Assembly (NCBI RefSeq): GCF_000716605.1
Contig: NZ_JNXE01000041.1
Span: 1 to 64,000, forward strand
Direction: 5' to 3'
DNA length: 64,000 nucleotides
From: Streptomyces sp. NRRL F-525
GTDB lineage: Bacteria > Actinomycetota > Actinomycetes > Streptomycetales > Streptomycetaceae
How positions within the stretch are numbered: position 1 is the stretch's first letter; each line of letters begins with the position of its first letter. Under the pieces are notes generated by a model. It saw only the letters and a program-made list of their open reading frames with translations, ran no database searches and was not told the origin of the DNA. Of this stretch, positions 19,800 through 29,384 are shown piece after piece. The translations under genes and the position numbers were made by a program.

Positions 19800-21140
19800 G
19801 TGTCCGTCCCCGCCAAAGCCGTCGGGCAACCGAAAAAGGCCGCCACCGCCGCCTGGATCGGCAGCGCCCTGGAGTACTACGACTTCTTCATCTACGGCAG
19901 TGCCGCCGCGCTGATCTTCCCGAAGGTCTTCTTCGACGACTCGGACCCGGCGACGGCCACCCTGCTCTCCCTCGCGACCTTCGGTGTCGCCTACGCGGCC
20001 CGCCCGGTCGGCGCGCTGTTCCTCGGGCACTTCGGCGACCGGGTCGGCCGCAAGAAGATCATGATCTTCACGCTGCTGCTGATGGGCCTGTCGACGTTCC
20101 TCATCGGCTGCCTGCCCACGCGCGGCCAAGTCGGCACGCTCGCGCCGGTGTTGCTCGTGCTGTGCCGGGTCCTCCAGGGCATCTCGGCGGCGGGCGAACA
20201 GGCCAGCGCCAGTTCCATGACGCTGGAGCACGCGCCGGCCGACCGGCGCGGCTTCTTCACCAGTTTCACGCTGGGCGGCACCCAGGGCGGCCAGCTGATC
20301 GCCACCCTCGTGTTCCTCGCCGTGGCCCAACTCCCGGACAAGCAGCTGCTGTCGTGGGGTTGGCGCGTTCCCTTCTGGGCGAGCGTGCTGGTCGCGGTCG
20401 CGGGGTACTTCATCCGCCGCAACCTCCAGGAGACCCCGGCCTTCGCCGAGCAGGCGGCGACCGAGGGCGTCGTCAAACTGCCCCTCGTAGTCCTGCTGCG
20501 CGAACACTGGGCGGACGTCCTGCGGGTGATCGCGGGCGCGCTCATCGCCTCCGTCTCGACGATCTTCACGGTGTGGGCGCTGGCCTACGCGACCAGCGAC
20601 TCCGTCGGCATGTCCCGCTCGTCGATGCTGTGGGTGGGCGCGCTGGCCAACCTCGTCGCCCTGGCCGCGATCCCCCTGTGGGCCACGCTCTCCGACCGCA
20701 TCGGCCGACGTCCCGTCTATCTGATCGGCGCGATCGGCAGCGCGATCACGATGTTCCTCTACCTCTGGGCGATCTCGACCGGCTCCTACGCCCTCACCCT
20801 GATCCTCGGCGTGGTCGCCTTCGGCGTCGTCTACAGCGCCGCGAACGGCGTGTGGCCCTCCTTCTACGGCGAGATGTTCTCGACCCGGGTCCGGCTGTCC
20901 GGCATGGCCATCGGCACCCAGATCGGCTTCGCGGTGGCCGGGTTCGCGGTCACGTTCGCCGCGCAGATCGCGGGTCCCGACGGCACGGACTGGTCGTCGG
21001 TGGCGCTGTTCACGGCGGCGCTGTGCGTCCCGCCGGTCATCGCGGCGCTCACGGCCCGCGAGACGCACACGGTCCCGACGGAACTGCTCGGCTCGCGGTC
21101 GCCCCGGGCGGCGTCGCACCCGGAGACGGTGACGGCCTGA
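19800..21140 (+). CDS. MHS-family proton symporter, probable shikimate/quinate uptake
   Basis: This 446-aa inner-membrane transporter of the major facilitator superfamily has twelve predicted membrane segments. Metabolite:H+ symporter marks are EYYDFFIYGSAAALIFPKVFF in the first segment region, GHFGDRVGRKK in loop 2-3, and CRVLQGISAAGEQASAS. The closest characterised relatives by eye are ShiA-type shikimate and dicarboxylate/aromatic-acid symporters. The GTG start has GAAGGAG seven bases upstream. Location beside qsuB/qsuD and a matching operator support uptake of shikimate-type acids; substrate remains inferred. Confidence 0.85.
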   Translation: MSVPAKAVGQPKKAATAAWIGSALEYYDFFIYGSAAALIFPKVFFDDSDPATATLLSLATFGVAYAARPVGALFLGHFGDRVGRKKIMIFTLLLMGLSTFLIGCLPTRGQVGTLAPVLLVLCRVLQGISAAGEQASASSMTLEHAPADRRGFFTSFTLGGTQGGQLIATLVFLAVAQLPDKQLLSWGWRVPFWASVLVAVAGYFIRRNLQETPAFAEQAATEGVVKLPLVVLLREHWADVLRVIAGALIASVSTIFTVWALAYATSDSVGMSRSSMLWVGALANLVALAAIPLWATLSDRIGRRPVYLIGAIGSAITMFLYLWAISTGSYALTLILGVVAFGVVYSAANGVWPSFYGEMFSTRVRLSGMAIGTQIGFAVAGFAVTFAAQIAGPDGTDWSSVALFTAALCVPPVIAALTARETHTVPTELLGSRSPRAASHPETVTA

Positions 21141-21161
21141 CCTCCGCTCCCCAACTACCGC

Positions 21162-21187
21162 ACCCCCGGGCCCCGTTGCCCGGGGGT
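21162..21187. terminator. Bidirectional terminator between transporter and monooxygenase
   Basis: ACCCCCGGGC (21162-21171) pairs perfectly with GCCCGGGGGT (21178-21187) across a 6-base loop. A small second hairpin, CTCGG-CTG-CCGAG, follows at 21188-21200. The flanking genes converge here. Confidence 0.8.
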
Positions 21188-21207
21188 CTCGGCTGCCGAG
21201 GAGGCGC

Positions 21208-22536
21208 TCAGACCGTCTCGGAGCCTCGATAGGCGTACATGTCGGCGAGGAACTTCCGGCGCAGCGCGGGGACTTTGCTGCTCACGCTGAAGTAGCTGCG
21301 GGCGGCGAAGAGCGCGAGGCGGCCGGTGACGGGGCGGTAGAGGGGGTCGTCGCCGCTGGTGCCGTTGTTGTCGAGGGACTCGGCGACGCGCGTGAAGCCG
21401 TAGGGGATCATCTCGGATTCGTAGTCGCCGATCGCGGTCAGCAACGGCTTGGACTCCCTTGCCACGGCGGTCAGTTCGCGGCAGAGGAGGGCCGCGTCGC
21501 GCAGTGCGGTGTTGGCGCCGACGCCCTGGCCCGGCGTCATCGTGTGGATGGCGTCGCCGAGCAGGGTGACGGTGGTGGTCGGCCAGGGGTCGACGGGGAC
21601 CGAGGTGGCGATCCGCAGCGGGAACGCGGCCTCGGGGTCGGAGAGTTCGAAGATCCGGCGCAGGTCGGGATGCCAGCCGCGGGTCGACTCCAGTGCGATG
21701 TCGACGAGTTGCTTGCCGCGCCGGTGATGGGTGCCCTCGGGGAAGTGGTCGTGGGCGCTCCAGATCGACAGGTTGATGTAGTCGCGTGTGTTGTCGAACC
21801 GCAGCCCTGACCAGCTGTCCAACAGGGCTGTGTCGGCAGGGTTCTTGGGCCTCCCCTGGTCGTCCCACTTGAACTCCATGACGTGGAGCATGCCGATCAT
21901 GCCCTTGGTGCCGAAGATGAGGGACAGACCGTTGAGGACCTCGTCCGAGAGCAGGGCGCGGGTCTCGGGGGTGAGGGCGGTCTTGGTGGCGATGGCCGTG
22001 ATGCCGGCGTCCTTGATCTCCGCGTGCGGCAGGTACTGGCGCCGCACGGCCGAGCGCGTGCCGTCCGCGGCGACCAGGACATCGCCGGTGGCGGTGGTGC
22101 CGTCGGCGAAGTGGGCGGTGACCGTGCCGTCCGGGTGCTGCTCGTAGTGGGTGAACTCCTTGCCGTGGTGCACGACTTCGTCCATGCCGGTGAACAGCAC
22201 CTGCCGCAGGGTCGAGCGGGAGACGGAGCGTTCGCTGTTGATCTCGTCGCGCCCTTCGGGGAGTTCGAAGGTGGCGGTGGTGCGCAGGGACTGGGTGAGC
22301 ACGTTGAAGTGGCGCGGGTCCCGGGCGCAGGTGGCGACGAAGGTGTCGAAGAGGTCGGGCGGCAGGCACTCCTTGAGGGCCCGGTTGCCGGTGGGGTCTA
22401 TGCCGACGCGGTACCCGTAGAGCCCGTCCCGGCGCGAGCCGTAGCGTTCGTACACGGCGACCGAGACACCGGCCTTCCTCAGTCCGTGCGCCAGGCACAT
22501 CCCGCCGGTACCGCCGCCGATGATCAGAACGTGCAC
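21208..22536 (-). CDS. FAD-dependent aromatic monooxygenase (group A)
   Basis: This 442-aa flavoprotein hydroxylates an aromatic or polycyclic substrate using NAD(P)H and O2. It has the N-terminal Rossmann motif VLIIGGGTGGMCLAHGL, the DG-type motif in LVAADGTRSAVR, and the second FAD motif GDAIHTMTPGQGVGANTALRDAALL. Start choice: GTG 22536 (MHVLIIGGG) has AAGGAAA nine bases upstream, whereas the longer GTG at 22545 abuts that site. Two short dyads before it indicate tight regulation. Relatives include salicylate-, tetracycline- and rifampicin-type hydroxylases, so both catabolism and antibiotic modification are possible. No regulator gene is adjacent. Confidence 0.85.
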   Translation of the reverse strand: MHVLIIGGGTGGMCLAHGLRKAGVSVAVYERYGSRRDGLYGYRVGIDPTGNRALKECLPPDLFDTFVATCARDPRHFNVLTQSLRTTATFELPEGRDEINSERSVSRSTLRQVLFTGMDEVVHHGKEFTHYEQHPDGTVTAHFADGTTATGDVLVAADGTRSAVRRQYLPHAEIKDAGITAIATKTALTPETRALLSDEVLNGLSLIFGTKGMIGMLHVMEFKWDDQGRPKNPADTALLDSWSGLRFDNTRDYINLSIWSAHDHFPEGTHHRRGKQLVDIALESTRGWHPDLRRIFELSDPEAAFPLRIATSVPVDPWPTTTVTLLGDAIHTMTPGQGVGANTALRDAALLCRELTAVARESKPLLTAIGDYESEMIPYGFTRVAESLDNNGTSGDDPLYRPVTGRLALFAARSYFSVSSKVPALRRKFLADMYAYRGSETV

Positions 22537-22565
22537 GAGGACCACTTTCCTTGACGACCAGACAT

Positions 22566-22615
22566 CTTGACTATCAAGCCACTTCCAGCCTGCAGGGAGA
22601 TGCCTTGATTGTCAA
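22566..22615. promoter_or_regulatory. Pair of CTTGA-N3-TCAAG operators before the monooxygenase
   Basis: CTTGACTATCAAG (22566-22578) and CTTGATTGTCAA (22604-22615) are two copies of one short dyad with centres 38 bases apart, 30 to 80 bases before the monooxygenase start. The form TTGA-N3-TCAA resembles MarR/PadR-type operators. The cognate regulator is not in the immediate neighbourhood. Confidence 0.5.
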
Positions 22616-22845
22616 ACGAAATGGAGGCGCGAGCCCTACTTGGAACGTTCCCGAGCGTGGGCACCCCGTTGACAGATGACGTTTCGCGCAAGAACATCGG
22701 CCGGAACGAGCAGAAAAGAACAGCGCCACTACCGCCGAGGGAGGGGTCTCCGCGTGCCCCGGCCGATTTCAGGGGCGGCCGGTGCACGCGGACCCGGGGC
22801 CGACTACCGTTGCCCGATCACACGTGCGAAAGGTGGTCGAGGGGC
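22616..22845. other. Gene-free leader between monooxygenase and split GT-B gene
   Basis: No convincing gene. GGAACGTTCC at 22642-22651 is a perfectly symmetrical version of the dispersed GGAACGGTCC motif. TTGACA at 22670-22675 could be a -35 box for the rightward gene, but no clear -10 follows. Confidence 0.3.
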
Positions 22846-24629
22846 GTGGCAGGGGCCGAGGAGTGGATACGGGTGCCGGTCGGCGACGACGCCGGGCGGT
22901 GGGCGACGCGGGGGCGCAGCCGCAAGGTGCTGTTCGTCGTCCACAACGTGACGTCCGCGACCCGGCTGCTCGATGTACTGCCGCTGTTCCACGACGACTT
23001 CCGGGTGCAGTTGCTGGTGACGTGCACGGGGTCGTCGGCGTTTCGGGCCGGGGTCGCGGAGTTGCTGGCGGAAACGGGGGTGCCTGTGGTGCCCTGGGAC
23101 CAGGCCGTTCAGACTCCGGTCGACTTGGCGGTGTCGGCGAGCTTCGGCGGTCAACTCCGGGCATTTTCCGGTGTATTGGCCGTCTTGTCACACGGTGTCG
23201 GATATACTAAGAGGCTAGGGACACCCGACACCCGACACCCGACACCCGACACCCGACACCCGACACCCGACACCCGACACCCGACACCCGACACCCGACA
23301 CCCGGCAGCGAGGCGGCGGATGCGGCGGCTCCGGTTTTCGGGTTGTCGCCGGAGTGGTTGCTCGACGAAAGCGGGCGGCCCGTCGCGAACGCGCTGGCGC
23401 TGTCGCACCCCGAGCAGTTGGACCGGTTGCGGGCCGTCTGCCCCGAGGCCGCGTCCACGGGTGTACTGGCCGGTGACCCCTGCTGGGACCGTATGCTCGC
23501 GGCCCGCCCGTACCGGGATCGCTACCGCCGGGCGCTCGGTGTCGGACATACGCAACGACTGGTGGTGCTCAACTCCACCTGGAACCCGGATTCCCTGTTC
23601 GGCGACGACATACTGCCCTCCCTGCTCCCCCGGCTGACCTCCGAACTCCCCGCCGACGAATACCGTCTCGCGGCCGTCCTGCACCCCAACATCTGGCACG
23701 GCCACGGCCCCGGCCAGATCCGCGCCTGGCTCGACCGCGCCCGCCGCTCCGGCCTCACCCTCGTCGATCCCCTGCACGGCTGGCGCCAGGCACTGCTCGC
23801 CGCCGACGCCGTCATCGGCGACCACGGCTCGGTCACCTACTACGCCGCCGCACTCGGCACCCCTGTCCTCCTCGGCGCCGCACCCCTCGCGGGCCTCGCC
23901 CCGGACGCCCCGGTGCACGCCTTCGTCCGTACGGCACCCCGCCTGGACCCCGCGCTCCCGCTGCGCCCCCAACTGGCCCAACTGATCGACACGCACAGCC
24001 CGTTGCCCGAGCCCGCGGCCTTCACCAGCTCCGTACCGGGCGAGTCGGCGACCCGCCTCCGACGCCTCTTCTACGACATCATCGGCATCCCCGAACCGGA
24101 CGCGCCCGCGCTGCTCGAACCGCTCCCGCTCCCGCCGTTCGAGCCGGCGACGCACACGGTCCCGCTCCAGGTGCTGACCGGGTTGCTGGGCTCGGGCGAG
24201 GTCTCGGTCGTCCGGTACGCGGGCCCGCACCCGGCGCCCGACAGCACGGGCGAGACGCACATGGCGGTGCACGAGGACACCCGCGAGCAGTCCCAACTCT
24301 CCCTGGCCGACGTGGTGTTCCGCCAGGGCGCGGCCGACGATCCCCGCTTCGGGTCCCCCGCGCTCTGGACGACGGAGACCCTCGCCCGGCACCCGCAGTG
24401 TGCCCTCGCCGCGTACATCACCGGCCCCGGCACCTGCACGGTCCGCACCTCGGACGACACCCTGCTGCACCTCCGTGCCGAGCCGGGCGCGGACGCCGAT
24501 CCGGCGGCCTACGCCTCGGCCCTGCACGCCTGGCTCGCGTCCGGCAAGTCACTGCACGAGGTCGTCGCACAGGGGCTGACCGTGCACATGGGAGGGGCCG
24601 TGCACCGGGTTCGGGTCGTTCGCGGCTAG
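22846..24629 (+). pseudogene. GT-B / CDP-glycerol glycerophosphotransferase-like gene, frame broken at a heptamer tract
   Basis: Two halves of one protein lie in different frames. The first half (GTG 22846, behind AAAGGTGG) encodes about 125 residues with KVLFVVHNVTSATRLLDVLP and AVLSHGVGYTKRL. Twelve copies of ACACCCG (23221-23304) then throw the frame. The second half resumes in another frame with APVFGLSPEWLLDES and runs to 24629, including HPEQLDRLR, GDPCWDRML, HPNIWHG and DAVIGDHGSVTYYAA. These are marks of a GT-B, TagB/TagF-like fold that streptomycete annotation often mislabels as a translation initiation factor. As read, the 5' frame runs on to a stop at 23637. Ten or thirteen copies would restore one frame. 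It may be phase-variable, not dead. It could act on a surface polymer; this is inference. Confidence 0.75.
23221..23304. repeat. Twelve perfect tandem copies of ACACCCG
   Basis: 84 bases made only of the 7-base unit ACACCCG, inside the GT-B-like gene. In all three frames the tract is free of stops and encodes the same cyclic heptapeptide T-P-D-T-R-H-P. Because seven is not a multiple of three, each unit gained or lost changes the frame. The two conserved halves are joined in frame at 10 or 13 units but not at 11 or 12. Confidence 0.95.
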
Positions 24630-26728
24630 CCCTCGCAGCGTTCGCGCAGGCCGCGCAGATACTCCAGGTGCTGTTCGGCCTTCTCGTCGCGGAGCGCGGC
24701 GGTCGCTTCGTCGATCAGGGCGCGGGCGACCGTGAACTCACCGCTGTTCAGGCGGGTTTCGGCGAGGTCGGTGAGAGTCCGTGCCGTGTTGTAGGCCTCA
24801 CCGCTGCCGCGGAAGAAGGCCAGGGCGCGGTCCAGACGCTCGACAGCCTCAGGCTGACGGCCGAGTCCGCGCAGGGCCCGGCCGCGGTGGCGTTCCAACA
24901 GGGCGCGGGCGCGCGGCAGATCGGCGGCGCCCTCGTCGGCGGGTCCGATGCCGTCGAGGATGCGGTACGCCTCGTCGAAGGCCGTGTACGCCTCGTCGAA
25001 GCGCCACTGGCGCAGCCGGAGCAGGCCGAGGAACTCGACGGCGGAGGCGTGGCCGCGCACGTGTCCTCCTGCCTGTTCGTCCCGGGCCGCCGCGAGCGCT
25101 TCGGGTTCCGCCTCGTCCCAGCGGCGCAACTCCATGAGGCTGTGGGCGAGTTGGGCGTGCAGGGCACCGGCGGTGCGGGTGCCGGGGAAGTGGGAGTCCG
25201 CCGTACGGACACCGGCCTGCAGGGCGGGCAGCAGGATGTCGTGGTGGCCGGCCTTGAGTTGGAGCGGCCAGAGAGCCTGGCCCAGCAGGACGACGGTGTC
25301 CCAGTCGCCGAACTCCTCGGCGGCGTGCACCGCTTGGACCAGGTTGGGGGCCTCGGCGGCGAGTGCGGCGACGCCCGCGCCGCGGTTCTCGTACGACAGC
25401 GGTGTGGGCGCGGACGGGACGCGCCAGCTCTCGGGCAGCGCGGCCTGTGCCGCGGCGAGGGCGAGGTGCAGATAGCCCTCGACCGTGCGGGACACGGCGG
25501 CGGAGCACGCGGCGATGCCGTCCACGGCGGCGGCCGTGCGGGCGGCGTGCGCGCGGACGGCGGGGCGGTAGCGGTAACGCCCGTCGTCCGTAGGCTCGAT
25601 GAGCAGGGCGCCGGCCAACTCGTCGAGGAGCCGGGCGGCTTGGGCCTCGTCGGTGTCGGCGGCGCGGGCGGCCGCGGCAGCGTCGAGGGCGGGCCAGTCG
25701 TACAGGCCGGTCAGGCGGTAGAGGCGGGCGGCGTCCGGGGCCAGCAGGCGGTACGAGTCCTCGACGGCGGAACTCACCGGGTCGCTCCCGGGACCGGCGG
25801 GCGCCTCCGGCGGTACGGGTGGTGCGGTCAGCCGGGGTGCGGCGGCGCGCAGCGCGTAGGGCGAACCGGCGCAGCGGTCCAGTACGGCGGGCAGCGTGGC
25901 GCGGGCGGCGCTGACCGCGGGTTTGCCGACCAGCTCGGTGAGCAGCCGTTTCGCGTCCCGGCGACCGAGCGGGCCGACCGGGATCCGCAGGGCGTCGAGG
26001 CCGATGAGCGGATTCCGCGCCACGACGAGGGTGACCACGTCCGGAGCCGGTGCCAGCAGCGGCTGCACCTGGGCGGCCGAGCGCGCGTGATCGAGCACCA
26101 CGAGAGCGCGGCGGTCGGCCAGGGAGCGCCGGAACAGGGCGGCCCGGTCGGCGGTCGCGGGCGGTATGTCCTCGTCGGGCAGGCCGAGTTGGCGCAGCAG
26201 CGTGGCCAGGACCGGTTCGGGGCCGAGCGCGCGCAGGTCGGCGTAGAGCTGCCCGTCGGGGAAGCGCGCCGTCTGCCGTGCGCCCCAGTGGAAGGCGAGG
26301 GTGCTGGTGCCGATGCCCTCGGGACCGTGGAGGAGCGCGAGTCGTGGGCGGCCGTCGAAGGCGCGGGTCGCCTCCTTGTCCAGGAGTTTCAGGGCGTCCT
26401 GACGGTCCGTGAAGGAACGGGGTGCCGACGGCAAGCAGTGGCGTCCCGGCCCGGTGACGGGCTCCGGGATGCGCACGCCTCGCGCGAACCGGGTCCAGGC
26501 GAGGGCGAGTTCGGCGTCACCGTGGACGCGGTCGTGGACCATGTGCGCGATCGCGTTCACTTCGTCGGGGGTTGCGGGTGCCGTCACCTCGCGTCCGGCG
26601 AGGCGACGGACCATTCCGCCGGCCGATTCCCAGGCCAACTTGCCCGCCTCACCGGCCATTCCGGCGCCGACGGCCCCGAACACCGCACTGATGGCGTTCG
26701 TGGACAGCAGATCCATCACCTCGAGCAC
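24626..26728 (-). CDS. STAND-type NTPase with TPR repeats, degenerate P-loop
   Basis: This 700-aa protein resembles the NB-ARC-TPR part of AfsR-like signalling ATPases but lacks a DNA-binding domain. An N-terminal region (1-95) has a hydrophobic helix. The nucleotide-binding domain (about 110-400) has the Walker A position LHGPEGIGTST at 133-143, where the usual GKT lysine is Thr. A Walker B-like ALVVLDHA follows at 208-214, and a winged-helix region after it. From about 470 to 700, helical repeats of TPR type follow (for example WRFDEAYTAFDEAYRIL and RQPEAVERLDRALAFF). The start is uncertain among GTG 26728, GTG 26719 and ATG 26716, since GGGGGAG abuts the first. It ends convergently, overlapping the GT-B gene by four bases. 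Confidence 0.75.
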   Translation of the reverse strand: MLEVMDLLSTNAISAVFGAVGAGMAGEAGKLAWESAGGMVRRLAGREVTAPATPDEVNAIAHMVHDRVHGDAELALAWTRFARGVRIPEPVTGPGRHCLPSAPRSFTDRQDALKLLDKEATRAFDGRPRLALLHGPEGIGTSTLAFHWGARQTARFPDGQLYADLRALGPEPVLATLLRQLGLPDEDIPPATADRAALFRRSLADRRALVVLDHARSAAQVQPLLAPAPDVVTLVVARNPLIGLDALRIPVGPLGRRDAKRLLTELVGKPAVSAARATLPAVLDRCAGSPYALRAAAPRLTAPPVPPEAPAGPGSDPVSSAVEDSYRLLAPDAARLYRLTGLYDWPALDAAAAARAADTDEAQAARLLDELAGALLIEPTDDGRYRYRPAVRAHAARTAAAVDGIAACSAAVSRTVEGYLHLALAAAQAALPESWRVPSAPTPLSYENRGAGVAALAAEAPNLVQAVHAAEEFGDWDTVVLLGQALWPLQLKAGHHDILLPALQAGVRTADSHFPGTRTAGALHAQLAHSLMELRRWDEAEPEALAAARDEQAGGHVRGHASAVEFLGLLRLRQWRFDEAYTAFDEAYRILDGIGPADEGAADLPRARALLERHRGRALRGLGRQPEAVERLDRALAFFRGSGEAYNTARTLTDLAETRLNSGEFTVARALIDEATAALRDEKAEQHLEYLRGLRERCEG

Positions 26729-26834
26729 TCCCCCGTCGTCCGCTCACCGCACAGCGGATCAACCTTAGCGCCGGTGAAGGTTGGTGACGATGGGTCACCC
26801 CCGCCCGGGATGGATCATCGGCGGGCGCGAGGGC

Positions 26835-27376
<542 letters not shown>

Positions 27377-27378
<2 letters not shown>

Positions 27379-27964
27379 GAGCGTGAGCGAACCGGAAGCA
27401 GGACTACGCGGCCGCCTGGTCGACGTGGGTGTGGAACTGGTGGCCCAGGAAGGCGCGCAGGCCCTCACCCTGCGCGAGATCGCCCGCCGGGCCGGTGTCT
27501 CCCACGGGGCGCCCCGCCGCTACTTCCCCACCCACCTGGAACTCCTGTCCGCCATCGCACGGCGCGGCTTCGCCGACCTGGGCGAGCGGGCGACGGCAGC
27601 CCTCGGGAAGGCCGAAGCGAACCCGCGCGCGCAAGTGACGGCGCTGGGCCACGTCTACCTGGAGTTCGCCCTCGACAACCCCGGCATGTACGAGTTGATG
27701 TTCCGTCACGATCTGCTGGAGAGCCGGCACTTGGGGCTGCGGGACACCAGCCTTCCCCTGTTCGGCGTCCTGGTGGACCTGGTCGGCCGGGCGCGTCCCG
27801 ACGTGGACGCCCGCCTGGTCGCGGGCGCGCTGTGGGCGAACCTGCACGGCCTCGCCCAGCTCTGGCGCTGGGGCAGCCTCCAACTCGCCACCGGTGCCGA
27901 CGACTTCACCGCCCTGCTGCGGTCGGCCCTCGACTCTCACCTGGGTCCGGAGGCCACCCGATGA
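27377..27964 (+). CDS. TetR-family repressor of the adjacent efflux pump
   Basis: This 195-aa protein has an N-terminal HTH: LRGRLVDVGVELVAQEGAQAL, REIARRAGVSHGAPRRYFPTHLELL (about 9-55). The C-terminal half is the WHG-type TetR_C domain found with MFS pumps. ATG 27377 overlaps the second operator copy; GTG 27371 and GTG 27383 are alternatives. Its TGA overlaps the ATG of the MFS gene (ATGA), giving a classic repressor-pump operon that should respond to the pump's substrate. Confidence 0.85.
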
Positions 27965-29319
27965 CGGTTCACCGGCGGCTCGTGCTGGCGAGCAGTGCGG
28001 CGGGGGCCGCGATCGTCGCGCTGGACGGGACCGTACTCACGGTCGTGCAGCCCACCCTGCAACGGGAGTTGGGGGCCTCGCTCGCGCAGGTCCAGTGGAC
28101 GAGCACCGCGTATCTCGTCGCCGTGGCAAGCCTGTTGGTGTCGGCCGGGCGGATCGGGGACCGGTACGGGCATCAGCGCGTGTTCAGGCTCGGGATGCTC
28201 GGGTTCGGTGTCGCCTCGGCCGGGATCGGACTGGCGCCCGGGGTCGGCTGGGTGATCGGACTCCGGGTCGTCCAGGGGGTGTTCGGGGCACTACTGCAGC
28301 CGGCCACGCTCGGCATGCTGCGCGCCGCGTTTCCGCCCGACCGGCTCGGCATGCCCATCGCCGTACGGACGAGCGTGATCGGAATCGCGGCCGCCGCCGG
28401 GCCGTTGGTGGGCGGGGCGCTGGTGGGCGCGGTGGGCTGGCGGGCCGTGTTCTTCCTCAACGTCGTGCCCTCGCTCGTGTTCGGCGCGCTCGCCCTCACC
28501 GTTCGGGACCCACGACCACGGCAACTGAACGGCATCCGGTTCGATCTGCCCGGCGCCCTGCTGCTCGCACTCTCCCTCGCCTGCCTCATCCAGGCGCTGG
28601 TGGATCTCCCCGATTCGGCGGCCGGGCTCGCGGTGGCCGCGCTCGCTGCCCTCGCCTTCGTACGGCATGAGCGTCGTACCGCACATCCGCTCCTCCCGCC
28701 GGACGTCGTCGGCTCGACGGCGATCCGCGGGGCGCTCGGGATGCTGCTCGCCGCGTCGGCCGCGTTCTCCGGGACGCTGTTCGTCGTCACCTATTTCCTG
28801 CAGGACACGATGGGACTTGGCCCGTTCCAAAGCGCCCTCCGGGGGCTGCCCTTGGCCGCCGCGATGGTCCTCGCGGCACCCGCGACCGCCGTGGTGCTGC
28901 GCCGGGTCGGAGCCCGTTCCACGGGCGGCGCGGCGATGGTGGCCGTAGCCCTGGCTGTTCTCGTGCTGTCCCGGGCCTCTGGAACGGTCCAGGTATGCGG
29001 TGGATTCGCCCTGTTGGGCGCCGGGTTCGGGACGGTGATGGTGGCCGCGACCCAAGTCGTCGTACGGGAGGCTGCCGTTGAGTCGGCCGGGGTGGCGGGC
29101 GGGCTCAAGCAGACCGCGGTGAACGTGGGGCCGACGCTCGGGGTCGCCGCGGGAAGTGCGCTGATGGCCGGAAGTGGCCGGGAACCGGCCCTCGAAATCC
29201 TCGCCGCGGTGGCTCTGACCGGCGCTCTCGCCTGTCTCGCGCTGCCCGGGCGGACAGTCGCGTCGCTCACACATCCCCCCGTTACAGGAGACCGCGCAGG
29301 TGTTCCTGCGCGACGATGA
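27961..29319 (+). CDS. MFS drug-efflux permease, DHA2 (EmrB/QacA) type
   Basis: This 452-aa inner-membrane transporter has 13-14 predicted segments. It has the DHA2 motif LDGTVLTVVQPTLQRELGAS in the first segment region, GRIGDRYGHQRVF in loop 2-3, and the motif-C-like GPLVGGALVGAVGWRAVFFLN. It should export hydrophobic drugs or a metabolite using the proton gradient. Its start overlaps the tetR stop by four bases. It contains a GGAACGGTCC copy at 28981-28990. Confidence 0.87.
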   Translation: MTVHRRLVLASSAAGAAIVALDGTVLTVVQPTLQRELGASLAQVQWTSTAYLVAVASLLVSAGRIGDRYGHQRVFRLGMLGFGVASAGIGLAPGVGWVIGLRVVQGVFGALLQPATLGMLRAAFPPDRLGMPIAVRTSVIGIAAAAGPLVGGALVGAVGWRAVFFLNVVPSLVFGALALTVRDPRPRQLNGIRFDLPGALLLALSLACLIQALVDLPDSAAGLAVAALAALAFVRHERRTAHPLLPPDVVGSTAIRGALGMLLAASAAFSGTLFVVTYFLQDTMGLGPFQSALRGLPLAAAMVLAAPATAVVLRRVGARSTGGAAMVAVALAVLVLSRASGTVQVCGGFALLGAGFGTVMVAATQVVVREAAVESAGVAGGLKQTAVNVGPTLGVAAGSALMAGSGREPALEILAAVALTGALACLALPGRTVASLTHPPVTGDRAGVPARR

Positions 29320-29384
29320 GTTCCGAGGTGTCCGGGGCCGGGTATGCGGGACCCCACCTCGTGAACGCAATTCGGAGGAGAGCC

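Noticed and set aside
23221..23304. Heptamer tract considered as a CRISPR array
   Set aside because: Units are 7 bases with no spacers, inside a coding region; it is a simple-sequence repeat.
22846..24629. Simple pseudogene decay of the GT-B-like gene
   Set aside because: Both halves keep intact motifs and good codon bias; the only lesion is the copy number of a slippage-prone tract, so switching is at least as likely.
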